From positions 5,760,042 to 5,824,041 of the forward strand of contig NC_050469.1 of NCBI RefSeq assembly GCF_013373865.1: a DNA stretch of 64,000 nucleotides, given 5' to 3'. Made by a program: the position numbers and the translations under genes. Numbering within the stretch: the first letter of the stretch is position 1; each line of letters opens with the position of its first letter. Positions 51,201-63,914 of the stretch are shown piece after piece. Below the pieces are notes generated by a model that searched no databases, was not told where the DNA came from, and was given only the letters and a program-made list of their open reading frames with translations. This DNA is from Monomorium pharaonis. Lineage: Eukaryota; Arthropoda; Insecta; Hymenoptera; Formicidae.

Positions 51201-54200
51201 AGCCCCGTCCTCGAGGAGGAACGAGGACGGACGATCCCGAGGTAGTCTAACAATCTTTTTCGTCGCTTCGAACGGAATCCGAACTGGCAGGATAGGATGG
51301 ACGCGAATCTGTCGTTGACGGTAATAAAACGCTTAGAACTGGGTACCGTTTATGAGCAGAAAGTATCTTCTGTTCATTGTTTTACAAAGGAGACCTGAAA
51401 TATTTTTAATATTTACTGTACATTTTTTAAATGTCCTTGAATACATTGATTTAATATGCAGAGTCTTTGTTTTAATATCGTTCTGGGAATTAAAATTCTA
51501 AGTAACAATTTGGATTAAAATAATGAATTTCTATTTAATATATTTAATACATTCTTTTAAGAATCATTCTTCATTAATATGTAAAAAGGAAACAGGAGTC
51601 AAAATATTACGCCTAAATAACGAAAAGGAAGTAATTATTTATCATCAGCTTTTAACGTGAGAATAAATTTTTATCGTGTGGCTCGCCGAATTATTGATTC
51701 AAACATCATTCTTTCGCAATGAAGCAATGACCGATCGAAAAACAATGAAAAGAAGGCTCAGTGTCATTTAACGGTGACGATGACCCAATGTCGCTTCCGT
51801 GGGACGAGGCAACATCGTCCACTAATTAACTCCGGAAGGCACTAATCTTATTTGTTGAGAAACGAATAACGGGTCGGCGGCGTTTCTAATCGGGAGCATG
51901 ACTCGTCGTCGGTCGATTAATGACAGGAGGAGTTGCTGCGGGTCCTGGACGCAGAGCAAAGAGTCAGGGACCAGAGGAGGATACTAGAATCGCAGTGGAA
52001 GGAAGAAAGGGTAGGAGGGAGGGAAGGGGAAAGGGAGCGAGGGAGAACAGAAGAAGAGACCGCTCCGTGGAACTGGTTCCGTTCCATGGATCACTGGAAA
52101 CAATCATCCTTATTAAACTCACCACCGGCTCACCCCGCGGATATAAAGGCATCCTTCGGAATGATTTACCGAGAAGCGCGTCGCGCGGCCCTTTGAACAG
52201 GTGGATCCCTCGAAACGCAACGCGAACGGACGATAAATTTTATGGATCTACCGGGCGGAGATAGATTGAGAACGCGCGACGGGGGTGGCCGCGCGCGATA
52301 TTCCGCCGAGTCAGGTTTTCGAAGCGAATTCAGGACGAAATGGCGCCCGGCCGGTCGGAGTAATTAAGAAGTGGAAAATCATCAAAGAGTTCTGTTATGA
52401 TTAGCTCAGGTATCCCCCTCCCCCTCCCCCCGAACATTCGAGAAACAGGTTCGAATAATTAAATCGAGATAACTTAGCTTTTCTCTAACGTACTGATGTC
52501 TAATTGTAATTAGAGAACGATATAAAAAAAAAAAAAAGATTGAGTAGCAAATTGCTCGATTCAATTTTGCCAATTGCATCGACGTTGGTATATGAAAACC
52601 AACTGAAATGCCACATTGGAAATAAACCGCGTTTAAACACGCCACACGTGTCAACGTTTACGAGGTTATTAATTAGCTACGTCGTTCGCCAGAAAGAAAG
52701 TAAGTAGCTGCAGCCGGACATTTGGAAAGACGACGAGGTTTCATCACCAACCGCGGTCCTCCTTTTTCTCTTTTCATCTGGGGCTTACAACTGGGATAAA
52801 AAATTAAAACCAACAGGGACAGGTCGGGACTGGCCGGGACCGCTCACGGTCGAACGATTAGTCCGCCGGTCGTCGTCGTCGGTAGCAGCGCGGGCCTGAG
52901 CCGCAACACTCCAATCTAAATTAGATCTTAAGAGCCCGTAAAGGTAAGTGGCCACGCTCTCTCGCAAGCCTGCGTGGCAAGCCGGCTTTAAGTGCCATAT
53001 AAACAGGACGAATCTGGTAATCCGCGCGCTCCCTCGCAAATGCCACTCGGGAGTCTCGTATTCCGCAAAAGAGCCCGTTGTTATCTGTTATCGTATTCGG
53101 AAACGGCATTCCATGAAACGTTGTCCTGTCGTCAACAGCTTGTCCGGGGCTACCTTCTCCTAGTCTCCGTCAGTATCGTGTCACTCGATCGCAAACAAAA
53201 TCGACAGATTCTTTACGGCAATACAAACGAAAACGCAAAAATTACAATTAAACGAATAAAAATGTTAAACTAGAATCATTTAAAAAAATTAAGATTTACG
53301 CGAAAAAAAAAAATTTGTATTAACGAAATAGTAAAAGTAAATGTCAGATAAATAAGTAAAAATTCGGAAAGAATAAAAAGAAGAATTACATTGTATGACT
53401 TATAAACGTACGACTGTTCACAAAAGCCGAACGCCAAGGGCTTTGAAAACAGAGCTCGTCCGACTGCTCTCAGCTAATGCGTGTTCCATGCTGAGGAAAA
53501 AAGTAAAACGGAGAACATAAGAGAAATGTTTATCGATGTCCAATTGGATGTACACGGCTCGCCGCGCGGAAACACGTGTTTTTTATTGGCGAATGAAATT
53601 TCATTCGCGATGTCCAGGAAGTTAAGCGCCGCACTAGCACCCATTGATATACATACAATATATTTTCGATGGGTCCCAATCACACGCCTGCCCTTACGTG
53701 TAAAGGCGCGCCTAATGAATATGCGTCGTGTTCCACGATGCGGTTTACTTTCTTCTCTTTCGCTCTTCCTGCCTCTCCTTTCCCGTCGGGCTAGTCAATA
53801 AACCTAAGCGACCATAAAATCCAATTAGCGCGAAATTAATACTACTACGCGGCGAAATAGCGGAAGAAACGCCGGATCAATTTATACTACGAAACGGTAG
53901 AAAGCGCAATCGAGCAATTTTCCATGGGCAGGAAGCCCGTATAAATATGGACGAGGAATAAATTAATATATGGGCGACGAATATTATTAGAAACCAATCA
54001 AGCCAATTATCTGGCCGTTTTTCTTGCGAAGAAAAGGGACTTTTTTAGCGACAAATAAATAACCGTCGGTTTTATATGGGGAGTATACATTTATTATGAA
54101 AACATAATAATACACTGGATGATTGAAAATCAGACAGGTGACAGGACTCGCGAAACGCGTTATTAAATTACAAAATTTTATTGCTTTTAAATTCGCATGA

Positions 54201-57200
54201 CTTCATTTCACTAACGGCAAAACGACGATTTTCATTTTTTTTAATTTGTTGTCAATTTCTCCGTGCTTTTTTTAGTATTAACTTTTTCGTTTAATGAAAA
54301 TTAACAATCTCCCGAGAGAGTCGACACAATGATAATTTCTAATTGCAAAGAGTAACGAATATCTTTTAACATATTTCTCAATTTCATTTTTTTAATCACA
54401 GATTAGAAATTGCCCAAATTGACTTCAAAAATCTTTTTTTTTTTTTGCTACAAAGGAAAAACCGTTCGGAATCTTCTTCTCCTTTAGAGATTTGCGCGGT
54501 TCTAATTTCGCTAGATAAACGAAGGAGACGTGTATTTCGCTCGTTACGGCTATCTTCATCGTAGTTTCACGCGCGCACACGGACACGTAGCTTGATGTCC
54601 CGCCATAGTCGCGCGAATACATCTCTCCAGCCCTGACCGTACACCATGGACACTCTACCTGCTATACCTCTCTCTCTGCATACTCCCCACTATCTTCGTT
54701 AATTACGAGAACCCATACCGTGGCCGCAGGACCGGACCTATTACGAGCGATTACACCGCTATTAGTTACCTACCGGGTGTTCCACGGCGCGGAGGAAGGC
54801 ACTAAAAAAAGGACAGGTTGAAAGAAAAAGCTACCCAGATAGATTGCACCGCGCGACCCAATGGCGGCGCGATATACTGTACGTATGTAACTGGACCCGG
54901 GTGTGCAGGGGACTTAATAATGCGAAACCGTCGTTCCGCGTCTACGGATGAGAATTTGCATGAGGATCGTCAGTCTGACCGCAGGAAGGCCCGATGATCG
55001 ATGTGTCGTTCCACGAATTTGCACTCGCGGATTTAGCAGGCTTGCATTGGATGGATAGGTGATTTATTTTAGAATCTTCCATGGATTCAGATTAAAAAGG
55101 GAAACGAACATGATCATTACTCAGAACTGTATTTAAAAGCGTTTCGAAAAGTTTTGTTGAAAATTTATATTACGTGTATTGTAAATAATAAATTAGTGGA
55201 AGCTAATACATGTATCGTAATTAATAAATTAACAGAACTACAATTTATCAAATAACCATTTTGATATGAAAATTTTGGGGAAAAGACCGTGTTGAGACGT
55301 TAACACACTTAAAGATAACTACATTAACAAAATTTCATGCTGTTCTTTAACTTTGTATAACTCGCTAAATGTGTTTAATATAAAATAAAATAAATAAAAT
55401 GTCTAATAGCAAAAAAACTATATTTGTGTGATAATCCGTTCAAGTTTATAAAGAATGAGAAAGTATGTAATTTAACGCTAAACTGTACCTTGAAAAAGTT
55501 ACAAAATGCTCAATAGTAAAAATGCCTTATAACAGATGTCGACTGCGTATTCGCATACTAACGCCACTGCATAGCTGCGGGCTAAACAAATAATTCCATA
55601 AGTAATTACTAGAATTCCTCATCTAATGGAGAGGATATTACGACTGGCCATAATAAACATTAATTACCATATATGTTTATTATTAATGTTTAGATATATT
55701 TTTCGCATTCTTTATTCTTGAAATGAAATAAATGAAATGTTGTAAAAAGGAAGTTCCAATAGAAAATGCTTATCAATCACAGTAGTAAATGTGTATTAAT
55801 ATTATCAATTGTCACGCGCGAGATAACCTTTTTTTTTCCTGATTCCATTATATTCCACTTAGGTTCTTGGTATGTTCGAAGTTCTGCGTTAACACGCATT
55901 AAGCATACCTTTTTAAAACGCGATACGCATTGTGTCTCCAGCCGTCACCCGGTCATCATTATTTCGAGGCCGTCTCAGGTAGTATACATTTAGGATAACC
56001 AGATCTGTTTTATAACCGTGCTCAAGGACTACCTGTGCACCCATCGTAAATATCTTGCAGCCGAGACCATTTTTTGAAAAAGAATTTGGTAAGTAGCGAC
56101 GATATCGGCGATAGCCAGGAGAGTGCACAGGAGCCAGACAACGAAATATTTGGGTGGCAACCAATAGGTCGGTCTCTTATTATTCTATCTAAATCCCGTT
56201 ACTCCCCCGAACGTGGATCCTAAAGTCTGATAAATGCGGCTAGACACCTTGCCTATCGTCTGGATCCATGGGAGGTACACGAACTTCCTATCTTGCCACC
56301 GACATATACTATAAACCCTTAATCGTCAGAGGAACTGTTTTCGGAAGGATTGCCATCCTAAAGAGCTTTGTAACAATTGATCTTCGCTCGAATGCTCTTA
56401 TAAAGCATAAGCAGCGAAGTGTATCATATCAAATTTGTTAATCGCATATTTTTTTAATTTATTTCCTTGTAATGATATTCGCGTACGTAATCCAAAATAA
56501 TTTTGATAAAAATATATAATTTGTTACATTATTTGTATATTTATAAGAGATAATGAAAATGAAAATCAACCGTAATCGAAACGCTATACGCAGAATTTCT
56601 GACTGTGGTTTATTTTAATTTATTTTAATCTAATTTAATAGTTGATCAACTGTCAAGTTAATATTTTGCAGTACTTTTAGTGTTTTTCAATATATACATA
56701 TATCAAGATGATTTTTATAAATATATTATTCTGACTTATCTTAGAGAGTTATTAATTTTATTTTATGCTATTTTCTATGTATGTTATTGTTTATTTATTT
56801 GTTATGTTCCAAGTATGAGAATAACACCTGAAGATTTATGCATTTCAATTTGTAAGAAATATTAATATTTTTGAAATCACGATGCCTACAGTCTTTGCAT
56901 ACCGAGTTCTCGATCCCAAATAAAATTCCATCTGAACGCCATTCACCCCGGCCATTTGAGTTGAGATAAAGCTCGAGATAATTAGAACGTTGCCCGATGG
57001 TCAGTCGACTCACCTCGTAAACACGTCCGGATAATGCGTCCTGGAGAAGGCCTTTTCAAGTTCCTCCAACTGGAAGCTAGTAAAGGTCGTTCTATAGCGA
57101 CGCTGCTTTCTCTTAGGCGCAAAGTCGTCGGCCTCCGCTTCGCTCTCGGGGCTGGTTGGCGCCGCTCGTGGGTGCGTGCCCTCTTCCTCGGGCCTTACCT

Positions 57201-57416
57201 CCTCGGTAGAGATGCCCATTTGGGTGGATTGAGGTGTTGTCGTCGTTGTCGTCGTCGTCGTTGTCGTCGTTGACGCTGGCGCCGATTGTTGTTGATGCGA
57301 GTGAGGCTGCTGGCTCACCTGCTGGCTCACCTGAGTCACCTGGCTCGAGTTGCTCGTACTGCTCGCAGGACTCGTCTGCGGGACGGCCTGCTCGCTGCCT
57401 CCTCGCGACGAATGAT
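31818..57416 (-). CDS. al: aristaless homeodomain transcription factor, spliced gene (span of supported exons)
   Basis: Aristaless is a paired-class (Q50) homeodomain transcription factor of the insect nucleus that patterns distal appendages. The coding sequence is split over exons 57416-57014, 42768-42723 and 32396-31818. Joined, they give an uninterrupted 60-residue homeodomain with the expected core (F8, L16, F20, W48, F49, Q50, N51, R53), then GPQ, NPFTHL, KPFD and LPHGM blocks as I recall them in insect Al proteins, two proline runs, and a C-terminal OAR motif. Starting from the MGIS methionine at 57219 the product is 276 aa, with the homeodomain at about 39-98 and OAR at about 247-265. 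A start in a possible upstream exon at 58916 would give 343 aa. Drosophila Al is about 400 aa, so both are plausible. Both introns cut the homeodomain, the second between residues 46 and 47, a site common in paired-class genes. The flanking motifs and OAR favour al over other paired-class genes. Confidence 0.93.
32397..42722 (-). other. al: aristaless intron 2 (10.3 kb)
   Basis: The intron runs from GTCAGT at 42722 to CAG at 32397. Most of it is AT-rich and featureless. CpG-richer islands lie at about 34.3-35.0, 35.4-35.8, 36.2-36.7, 38.5-39.1 and 40.0-40.6 kb and are candidate regulatory DNA. A short CATTC pentamer run sits near 34337-34357. No other coding exon is recognisable on either strand; the Cys-rich open frame at 37357-37695 matches no family I know. 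Confidence 0.8.
42723..42768 (-). CDS. al: aristaless 46-nt internal exon (homeodomain residues 32-46)
   Basis: This mini-exon is too short to stand out as an open frame. It follows a TTTGTTTTTAG acceptor at 42769. Its first G completes the arginine codon (AG|G) from the exon at 57 kb, and it encodes exactly 15 residues, EELAMKIGLTEARIQ, which are homeodomain residues 32-46 in full agreement with insect Al. The donor is CAG|GTCAGT at 42722, with a C at +3, weaker than the GTGAGT of the previous exon. The exon is flanked by introns of 14.2 kb and 10.3 kb. Skipping it would remove helix 2 and shift the frame (46 is not a multiple of 3), so it must be included for a working protein. Confidence 0.95.
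43921..43941. repeat. GC-rich hairpin, 9-bp arms
   Basis: GCGCTGCCC and GGGCAGCGC flank a 3-base loop within al intron 1. Confidence 0.7.
46449..46513. repeat. (CT)n microsatellite in al intron 1
   Basis: A clean CT run of about 32 units. Confidence 0.95.
47756..47799. repeat. CT-rich microsatellite in al intron 1
   Basis: A CT run with a few interruptions inside a wider pyrimidine tract. Confidence 0.85.
48137..48236. repeat. compound (TA)n(CT)n microsatellite in al intron 1
   Basis: About 64 bp of TA repeats with two TG interruptions passes directly into about 36 bp of CT repeats. The TA part is self-complementary. Confidence 0.95.
49104..49164. ncRNA. perfect 28-bp hairpin in al intron 1, possible small-RNA precursor
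   Basis: The arms 49104-49131 and 49137-49164 are exact reverse complements around a 5-base loop TGTGC; the arm contains ATTGCGGACAATTATCGAC. Weaker pairing continues outward past a 4-base bulge (TTAATTA against TTAATT). It could be read from either strand: as part of the al intron or as an antisense RNA. Confidence 0.3.
57014..57416 (-). CDS. al: aristaless exon with N-terminal region and first half of homeodomain
   Basis: The 3' splice site reads TTTTTCTATGCAG just before 57416, and the donor is GTGAGT from 57013, leaving AG of a split arginine codon. The open frame begins with two bases of a split codon, then a Ser/Gln/Thr-rich stretch with a 12-residue threonine run (57270-57235), then MGISTEEVRPEEE from 57219. 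That segment resembles the start of Drosophila Al (MGISEE...), so 57219 is a good candidate start and the upstream part may be 5' UTR or an isoform-specific N-terminus. An acidic stretch and KRK lead into homeodomain residues 1-31 (57105-57014), ending in the HYPDVFTR block. The start choice is uncertain; the homeodomain half is not. Confidence 0.93.
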
Positions 57417-58269
57417 CTGCATAGAAAAATAATTATGTTATATACCCTTGTGTAATTTTGTCACTTGTACTAACGTAAATGTAATATAATTACAGGTGTT
57501 ACAAGGATTCGGATACTATTGTACTTGGATCATGGACTGAAGCCATCATTTGGTGAGTTCAGATTTATTTTATGAATAAAATTTCAAGCTAATTATAAGA
57601 CTTGGCGAATCAAATTACAATGGTCCAGATTATAATTTTTACAAATTATGTTAGGGTTTTCTGTAGTCAATAATTTTGCACTGTGTCAATGTTTGTCGGT
57701 TTTATAGAAGACGGTTGTAAATTATCTATGCGAGCAAGATAATTTCAAATGCTCTTTAGGATGATTATAAAAAGCAAAAACAATACACAGAACATCAAAA
57801 ATTTAAAGTTTTTGATTAAATTAGAAGTCACGCATATGATCGGAAATTAAAAATGTTATTATTACATCATTTGTTTAAAGGTGTATGTATACAAGGTAAG
57901 GAATTAATTTCTAAAGAAGCACGATATATATATTATTGATGAATCGATACCTAGGACGAGTAGGATAATGCTAGGCTCTCGTCAGGCCATCTGATCGCGA
58001 CTGAAACGCAAACGTAGTGTGAAACGATTCATCAGTTGTCACGTGAAGCGGTGACCACAACGTATTATCAGCGACGATCGGATTCCACGAATGGTCAGGG
58101 AAATCGCTGCGGTCTAGTTTCCGTTGCGAGCGGATTTAAACGACGGCCTGTTCGACACGCCGGCCGTAAACCAGCTCGGGATTTGGAATTTCCGCGCTTC
58201 AAATTTCCGCCTTCGTGGAAAGATCTGCCAAGTGACCGCTGTATAATTAGACTAACCATTAACACAGCT

Positions 58270-58299
58270 GTTAGGCCGTAAGAAGTTTTACGGCCTAAC
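58270..58299. repeat. 12-bp perfect hairpin 5' of al
   Basis: GTTAGGCCGTAA and TTACGGCCTAAC flank a 6-base loop. It lies between the candidate al first exon and the exon at 57.4 kb, so it would be intronic if that exon is real. Confidence 0.6.
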
Positions 58300-58912
58300 T
58301 CTAAATAAAAACGGCTTTGAACAATTTCGCTCTGGCGTGCCGCATTTTCTTTATAATCAGTGCAAGAAAGATATCATCTTATTGTTGTCAAGTTGAGGAA
58401 ATACATTTTTCACACAAGTGTTACTAGTATATTTTTTATACTATATATCATGTTATATATATATATCAAATATAAAGTATTAGGTCCAACATATTTTAAT
58501 TAAATGTAAAATGTGTTGAAATATAATCTAATCTGATAAAGCTTTTGTGTAATAAAAATATTTTTAATATGAGACTGAAGAAGATATCACGCGTTTATTA
58601 AAAGATATTAATATTTTTTAAAAATAAGAATGCTTTTTGCGTGAGGACTTTTTCAATTAAAATAGATATTTTATTCAAAGATGTCGAAAATTGTCGAAAA
58701 ATAATTTAACTGTCAGAAAATACATTCTATTAGGTTGAAAGAATTCGAGTGTTATATTTGAAATAAATTTACTTATAAACTACGTTTGCTGTTTCAAAAA
58801 CGTTTTTGCAAAAAAATGCGTTAATGTTTAAAATACTCCCTTAAAAAAAATAAAAGAGATGGCCACATAATGCACGGCCTCTAAACGGAGTAAAACGATA
58901 CGATCGTCTTAC

Positions 58913-58916
58913 GCAT
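58913..58916 (-). CDS. al: possible 4-nt coding part of an aristaless first exon (ATG C | GTAAGA)
   Basis: On the minus strand an ATG at 58916 is followed by one C and then a consensus donor GTAAGA from 58912. Splicing to the acceptor at 57417 gives ATG CAT CAT TCG, that is MHHSSRGG..., in the same frame as the homeodomain. The combined coding length is then 1032 nt, divisible by three (343 aa). The phase match has a one-in-three chance of being accidental, and most of the exon would be 5' UTR whose far end I cannot place. The alternative is that translation starts at 57219 and any upstream exon is purely untranslated. Confidence 0.25.
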
Positions 58917-60542
58917 CTCTCGCACCTATTCATTTTCGAATACAACCTGCTTAATCGCGTGCCCTCCCACTGCATCTTGCAAATCCGCCGTGGTTAATCT
59001 TTGCAGTGCATCGTTATTTGGTCCGGAAAAAATATCTCGTGCAGAATCGTAATACGCGGTACGCTTTCGCGGCAAAAGTGTAAAAATTGCCGTTCACTCG
59101 GTATCAATGTCATTAGTTACAATGTTATACGTTCACGTAGGCAAATTAGATGAAGTCATTGCATTCGACGCTTGAATGCATCTAATTTTCTTCGATATAG
59201 AATCTCCTCCTCAAATAAAAATGATACAAATAGATCTATTATTAATAAAAAATATAATTAGCATAATTAATAATATTAGTAAATTATTAGTAAAAAAAAT
59301 ATATACTTTGAATGAATCTTATACATCAAAGTTGAATTTTTTTATTGAAGTAATAAATTGGACTTATTGTATAAAGCTGTAGTAATTAATTTTCTATATT
59401 AATGATATGTGTCTACTTTATAAAATATTAAAGCTGATAAATATCATTATACGTTTTAAATATTGTACATAACGCAATATTACGTATGTGAGATTAGGAT
59501 AATCAATATGTTGACATGCGTATGATTTATTACCATGTATTAGGCAAAAAGGCGAATTAAAATAAATGGATTTTAGCAAATGTTGACTCATACGCGCGCG
59601 TGCGGCAGAGGTATCACTCCTTTCACCGCGACTTTGCCTCGTAGGAATTAATGATTTCTACGAGCCCGCACCTTGGCATGATCGCAATCCCACCATCGTG
59701 GCAATCGTGTAACGGCGTTCGATATTGCTTGTAAACTTGTAACGGAATCGTTGGCAATAAATATCCGAAGACCAGTGGCTTCGAGGCTTTACAAGGCTAT
59801 TGCCAACTAACACATAAGTGAAGAGAATAATTGCTAGAATAAAAACTAGACAATCACGAAAAAGTCAATATATAAGTATTAATTTGAATTCAATTTCATT
59901 TAATTTAAATTATTGTACATTCTTAAAGCAATAATCTTGCAATGTGTTTTAAAAATTAAGCAGAAAAGTATTATAAAAAACGTAAGTAATTTCTAAATTG
60001 TAAAATTAAATCTTATTAAAATATGTTTTTATTGATATATGATGACATAAAATTCTACATATTTGTTCATTTAAACTACTTTCTTCTTTTCCATTCGTCC
60101 ATCTAGACATGCACTTGATCTCACGTAGCTCATTTTAAATCTTGCAAGAAGCTTAATTCGCAACGACCACAAGTATCCCCGTCACGTTTTGCGCATATCG
60201 GTGAAACCGTAGGCTCTTACGTACATCGATATACGCTCATATGCGAAGTCTTTAGAGAAAACGGCAGCCGATCGAGTAAATTTCTAGAAGCGGGCGGTTC
60301 GATAGAAAGCGGGGGGTCAAAATGACGAGCGCGGGGCGGAGGAGGGAAGGATCGAAGTGGCTTACGCAGTTTCTTAAGCGGCAGTTTTTAATCGAGTCAA
60401 TTTATCGGAAATGAGCTTATAATGCAGGTAGCCTCGACGTAATGCCGATAATATACAACGGGCCTAAACCCGCCGGATTTCCCCTTTTTGTTCACGTACA
60501 CTTCGCGATGTGTGCAACTACGAGTTCATCGACGCGCAAGGA

Positions 60543-60545
<3 letters not shown>

Positions 60546-60606
<61 letters not shown>
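60546..60606. repeat. (GA)n microsatellite 5' of al
   Basis: A GA run of about 30 units followed by purine-rich DNA. Confidence 0.95.
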
Positions 60607-60609
<3 letters not shown>

Positions 60610-63600
60610 GGAAAGAAGAAGAGAGATGGAATTAGAAAGAGAAAAGAAGAGAAGAGAAGGAGAGTAGGACGTGTAGGTAGCCTTTTACATTATAATAGCA
60701 TTAATGGGGCCTAAGGCCGCACTTAGCGTTCGTTCGCCGGTCAGTTCGCCTCGTCGTTATTAACTGAAAATTACCGAAACCGAAATCTAATTCACGTAAA
60801 CACTATAATTTCACCGCGTGCCGAGAAATCGGGAGTCCCTCTCTAAACGCTCACTCTCTCTCTCGTATTCTTTCCATGCGATAAGGCACATTAAATTCTT
60901 CGACCTAATCGAACGGGCAAATACACTCGCGAGACTACCCATATGCTGTTGTAAGTCGTCCTGATTTTTTTTTTACTTTTTACGCCGTTCGTTCTGCATC
61001 CATTTGAGAGCTAACTTTGTTTGGCACGCAAAGATAATTAAATTAACATCAGAAACGCAAAGATGTTTAATAATTTGTTGCAGCTCTTCTAATGTTTGAC
61101 GATATTTTTTTCTTTAGGAGGAGATACGTCAAAAAATTGTAACCTAAAAAAACATTGTATTTATACCTTAAAAATTAATTATTATTATTATTATTTTTAA
61201 TGAATGATATAATAGAATTTTATTCTTTGTGTAAAAACTGCTTGCATATAAATCCAAGATAATTGCAAAGAAATGACGTTATCACTTTAACGTCAATTAC
61301 ATGGAGTAATTTTGATTGACATCGTAATAACTTTAAACGACAATATGCAAATGAAAATGTCGGGTACACGCAAATCTTTAATTAAGCGCAAATTCATAAA
61401 TGTCAAACGGCAAATTGTTTTCAGCCAAATTATACAAATCATCGACTATATATACCATAACCATTATATGCGCTGCGAGTTATCTCAAAGTTATTCCCGG
61501 CGCGGATTAATGAACGATAGCTGGTTTATGTGTCGCAAGTGTACGCGTCGTAATAAACATCGGCGAGAAACGTGTTTTAGCGCGATTCCATCGCGAATGG
61601 TAACTTGCATCGCATCGACGTTACTTAATTTACCGCGAGTTCGATCTCGCGAACGCCCATTTATTTCTCTCCATCGGCTGTTCCGCGCGCCTTGACAATA
61701 TCATGAATGTTCAATTAGATACGTCACGCTCGATTAGAAATGATAGAGCGAATTGCAGGGCTGTAACCGGTGATTAAATTCGGGGGGGACGCAGAGAGGT
61801 ATTACTTTGCTAATACGATCAATAAAATCGTGTACTTGTATTGGTTTTCGTTATGTTTCTATGTTTTTTTGTTGTGTGCTAAGTACAGGAATGTGTGTAG
61901 AAGACGGTTCAGATCTGGAATCTGGAATTTTCAAGAAATTTATTTATCCTTGAAAATTATGAATTTTTATGACATTTAAGGAATTTTTGCTAACATTTAA
62001 GAAATTTTTGGAATTCTACTTCTAAGATTAAACTTGATCTTTTTTCCTGACAAAATTATTTCCTGGATCTATATTTTGTTACAAAATATTGACAATCAGT
62101 AATAAATATGGCATACACGTACTGTGTAACTCGCGAATTAAAAAAAAAATCATGACAAAATTAATGAACTGAATCTGTATATTACGGACAAATAATTTGT
62201 GCTATATTTAATTTAGATTATTTCTTTTTAGTATTTCCTTAAATTTAATATTCAAAACTTAAGTGACTTTGAGTAAACGTCCTGAAATAGCAAAAACTTA
62301 TTTTACACTTAACGTCCAATCTTGACTTTGGCTTTCAGCGAAAAATTTTAATTTGAGAATTAGTTGCAAAAAAAATCCAAGCAAATTTGCTCCGCTCCTT
62401 AGCTGTGCGTCGACGATGTAGTGTGAATGTGCATATTCCTGGAGAGTGTAAATGCATCTATAGTCGTCGTTCCTCTCGCCCATCAAGCAGTTCGAAAAAT
62501 TCCGTCGTTTCTGCTACGTTTGCGCGTCGTCGGCGTCTGCTTGCACACTTACATACGTACATTGCGTGCGCGATTTACGGCCGTGCAAATTAGCGCGTCG
62601 CAATCAACCAATTAGCTAAGTCATTGTGGCCGCGTACGCGAACGCGAACGCGACGTACGCAGTACGCACGGCGAACGACAAACGGACGACTGTTAATTAC
62701 CCGCTAATCGGTACCGCGAGTGCCAATTAAAGTTTCCTCCATGATATTTTCCGTTCATGAGATTTCCTCGGCGTTGATCACGCAGATTACATAAAATACT
62801 ACCACTTCTGTTTATACGTAATTCTATTAGGAATTACGTTTGATCGCCGCTGCTCGTTTCGTAATTGCAATTGCCTATTACTTTGAAACTGACGTTTCTT
62901 TTAATTAATTCGAAGCGAGTAAAACGTCGCAGAACGGATTTGGATACTCGGCGCAAAAAGAGAACACAGAAAAAGTTATCACCTTTAATTAACTTTTTTA
63001 CTCTCGCAATGATCTAGTTCAGATTAAATTTATTTAATTTATACATGCGATAGGTCGCGCAAGATTGAACCGTTCATGTTTATTAATTATGCTATATTAT
63101 GTGAGAGATAATCGATAATGATGTTGTATAATATATTCAGTATTAATACCTATGGACGTGTAAAATATCGTTTGTACAAGTTGTTAGTAGCTTAAACAAT
63201 ATTAATTTTAGAATGTAGAAGATGCATTTTAGTAAAGTATCTCATAATCAATAATTTTTATTTTCTTAAAATGATTTTAAAAATTATTGCGTGCAAATTA
63301 AATTATTTGAAATTATACTTAAAGTTTTTATATTAAAAATTAAATCAATATTTGAAATTAAATTAATTACAATAACGTTAAACTAATTACAACTCGTTAA
63401 GGCCTCCAGTATAACACACGTATGGGATTCTGAGAAAGAATTTTTGCGTGTCTACTGCGGCGACACTAATTCCCGGTATAAACGTACGTGCGGAAAATGC
63501 AATTATACAATATATTATCACACTGTAACTGCGCCGGGGCTCATGTGAATGACACTTGATATTACGGTCTCCTCGCGACCGTTTTTTTATCCCAGTTCAG

Positions 63601-63888
63601 GCACCTCGGCCGACGACGGCGTCGCATTCGGGAGAGATGTGTTTCCACATCGAATCATACTTGCAAATTTGCGCTAATAGACGCATCAATGCATCCTGTG
63701 ACACGAACCGGCGTCGCTCGGCCATGTTCGATCGCTCGAACACGGCATAATAAGCGGCAATTACGAATTATCGGCGAGTTTTCTGGTCCGCTCGCTCCTG
63801 CCGCGATAACGGCGCAGATAACGCCGGATATATGTACCTTCCGGTTACGGGCAATGCGCATCCGATGCGCCGCCAATTTCCTTGTAAC

Positions 63889-63914
63889 TCTCTCTCTCTC
63901 TATCTCTCTCTCTC
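63889..63914. repeat. short CT microsatellite
   Basis: A CT run interrupted once by an A. Confidence 0.75.

Larger units (their letters stand above)
42769..57013 (-). other. al: aristaless intron 1 (14.2 kb)
   Basis: The intron runs from GTGAGT at 57013 to TAG at 42769. CpG-rich stretches at about 43.6-46.9, 47.3-48.0, 50.7-51.3, 51.7-53.2 and 53.4-54.0 kb stand out from AT-rich DNA and are candidate enhancers. It also holds CT microsatellites at 46.45 and 47.76 kb, a TA/CT compound repeat at 48.14 kb, a 12-base G run near 44.81 kb and a perfect hairpin at 49.10 kb. No further protein exon was recognised. Confidence 0.8.

Noticed and set aside
58270..58299. Terminator-like hairpin
   Set aside because: Intrinsic terminators of this kind are bacterial; this is an insect nuclear sequence and no U run follows.
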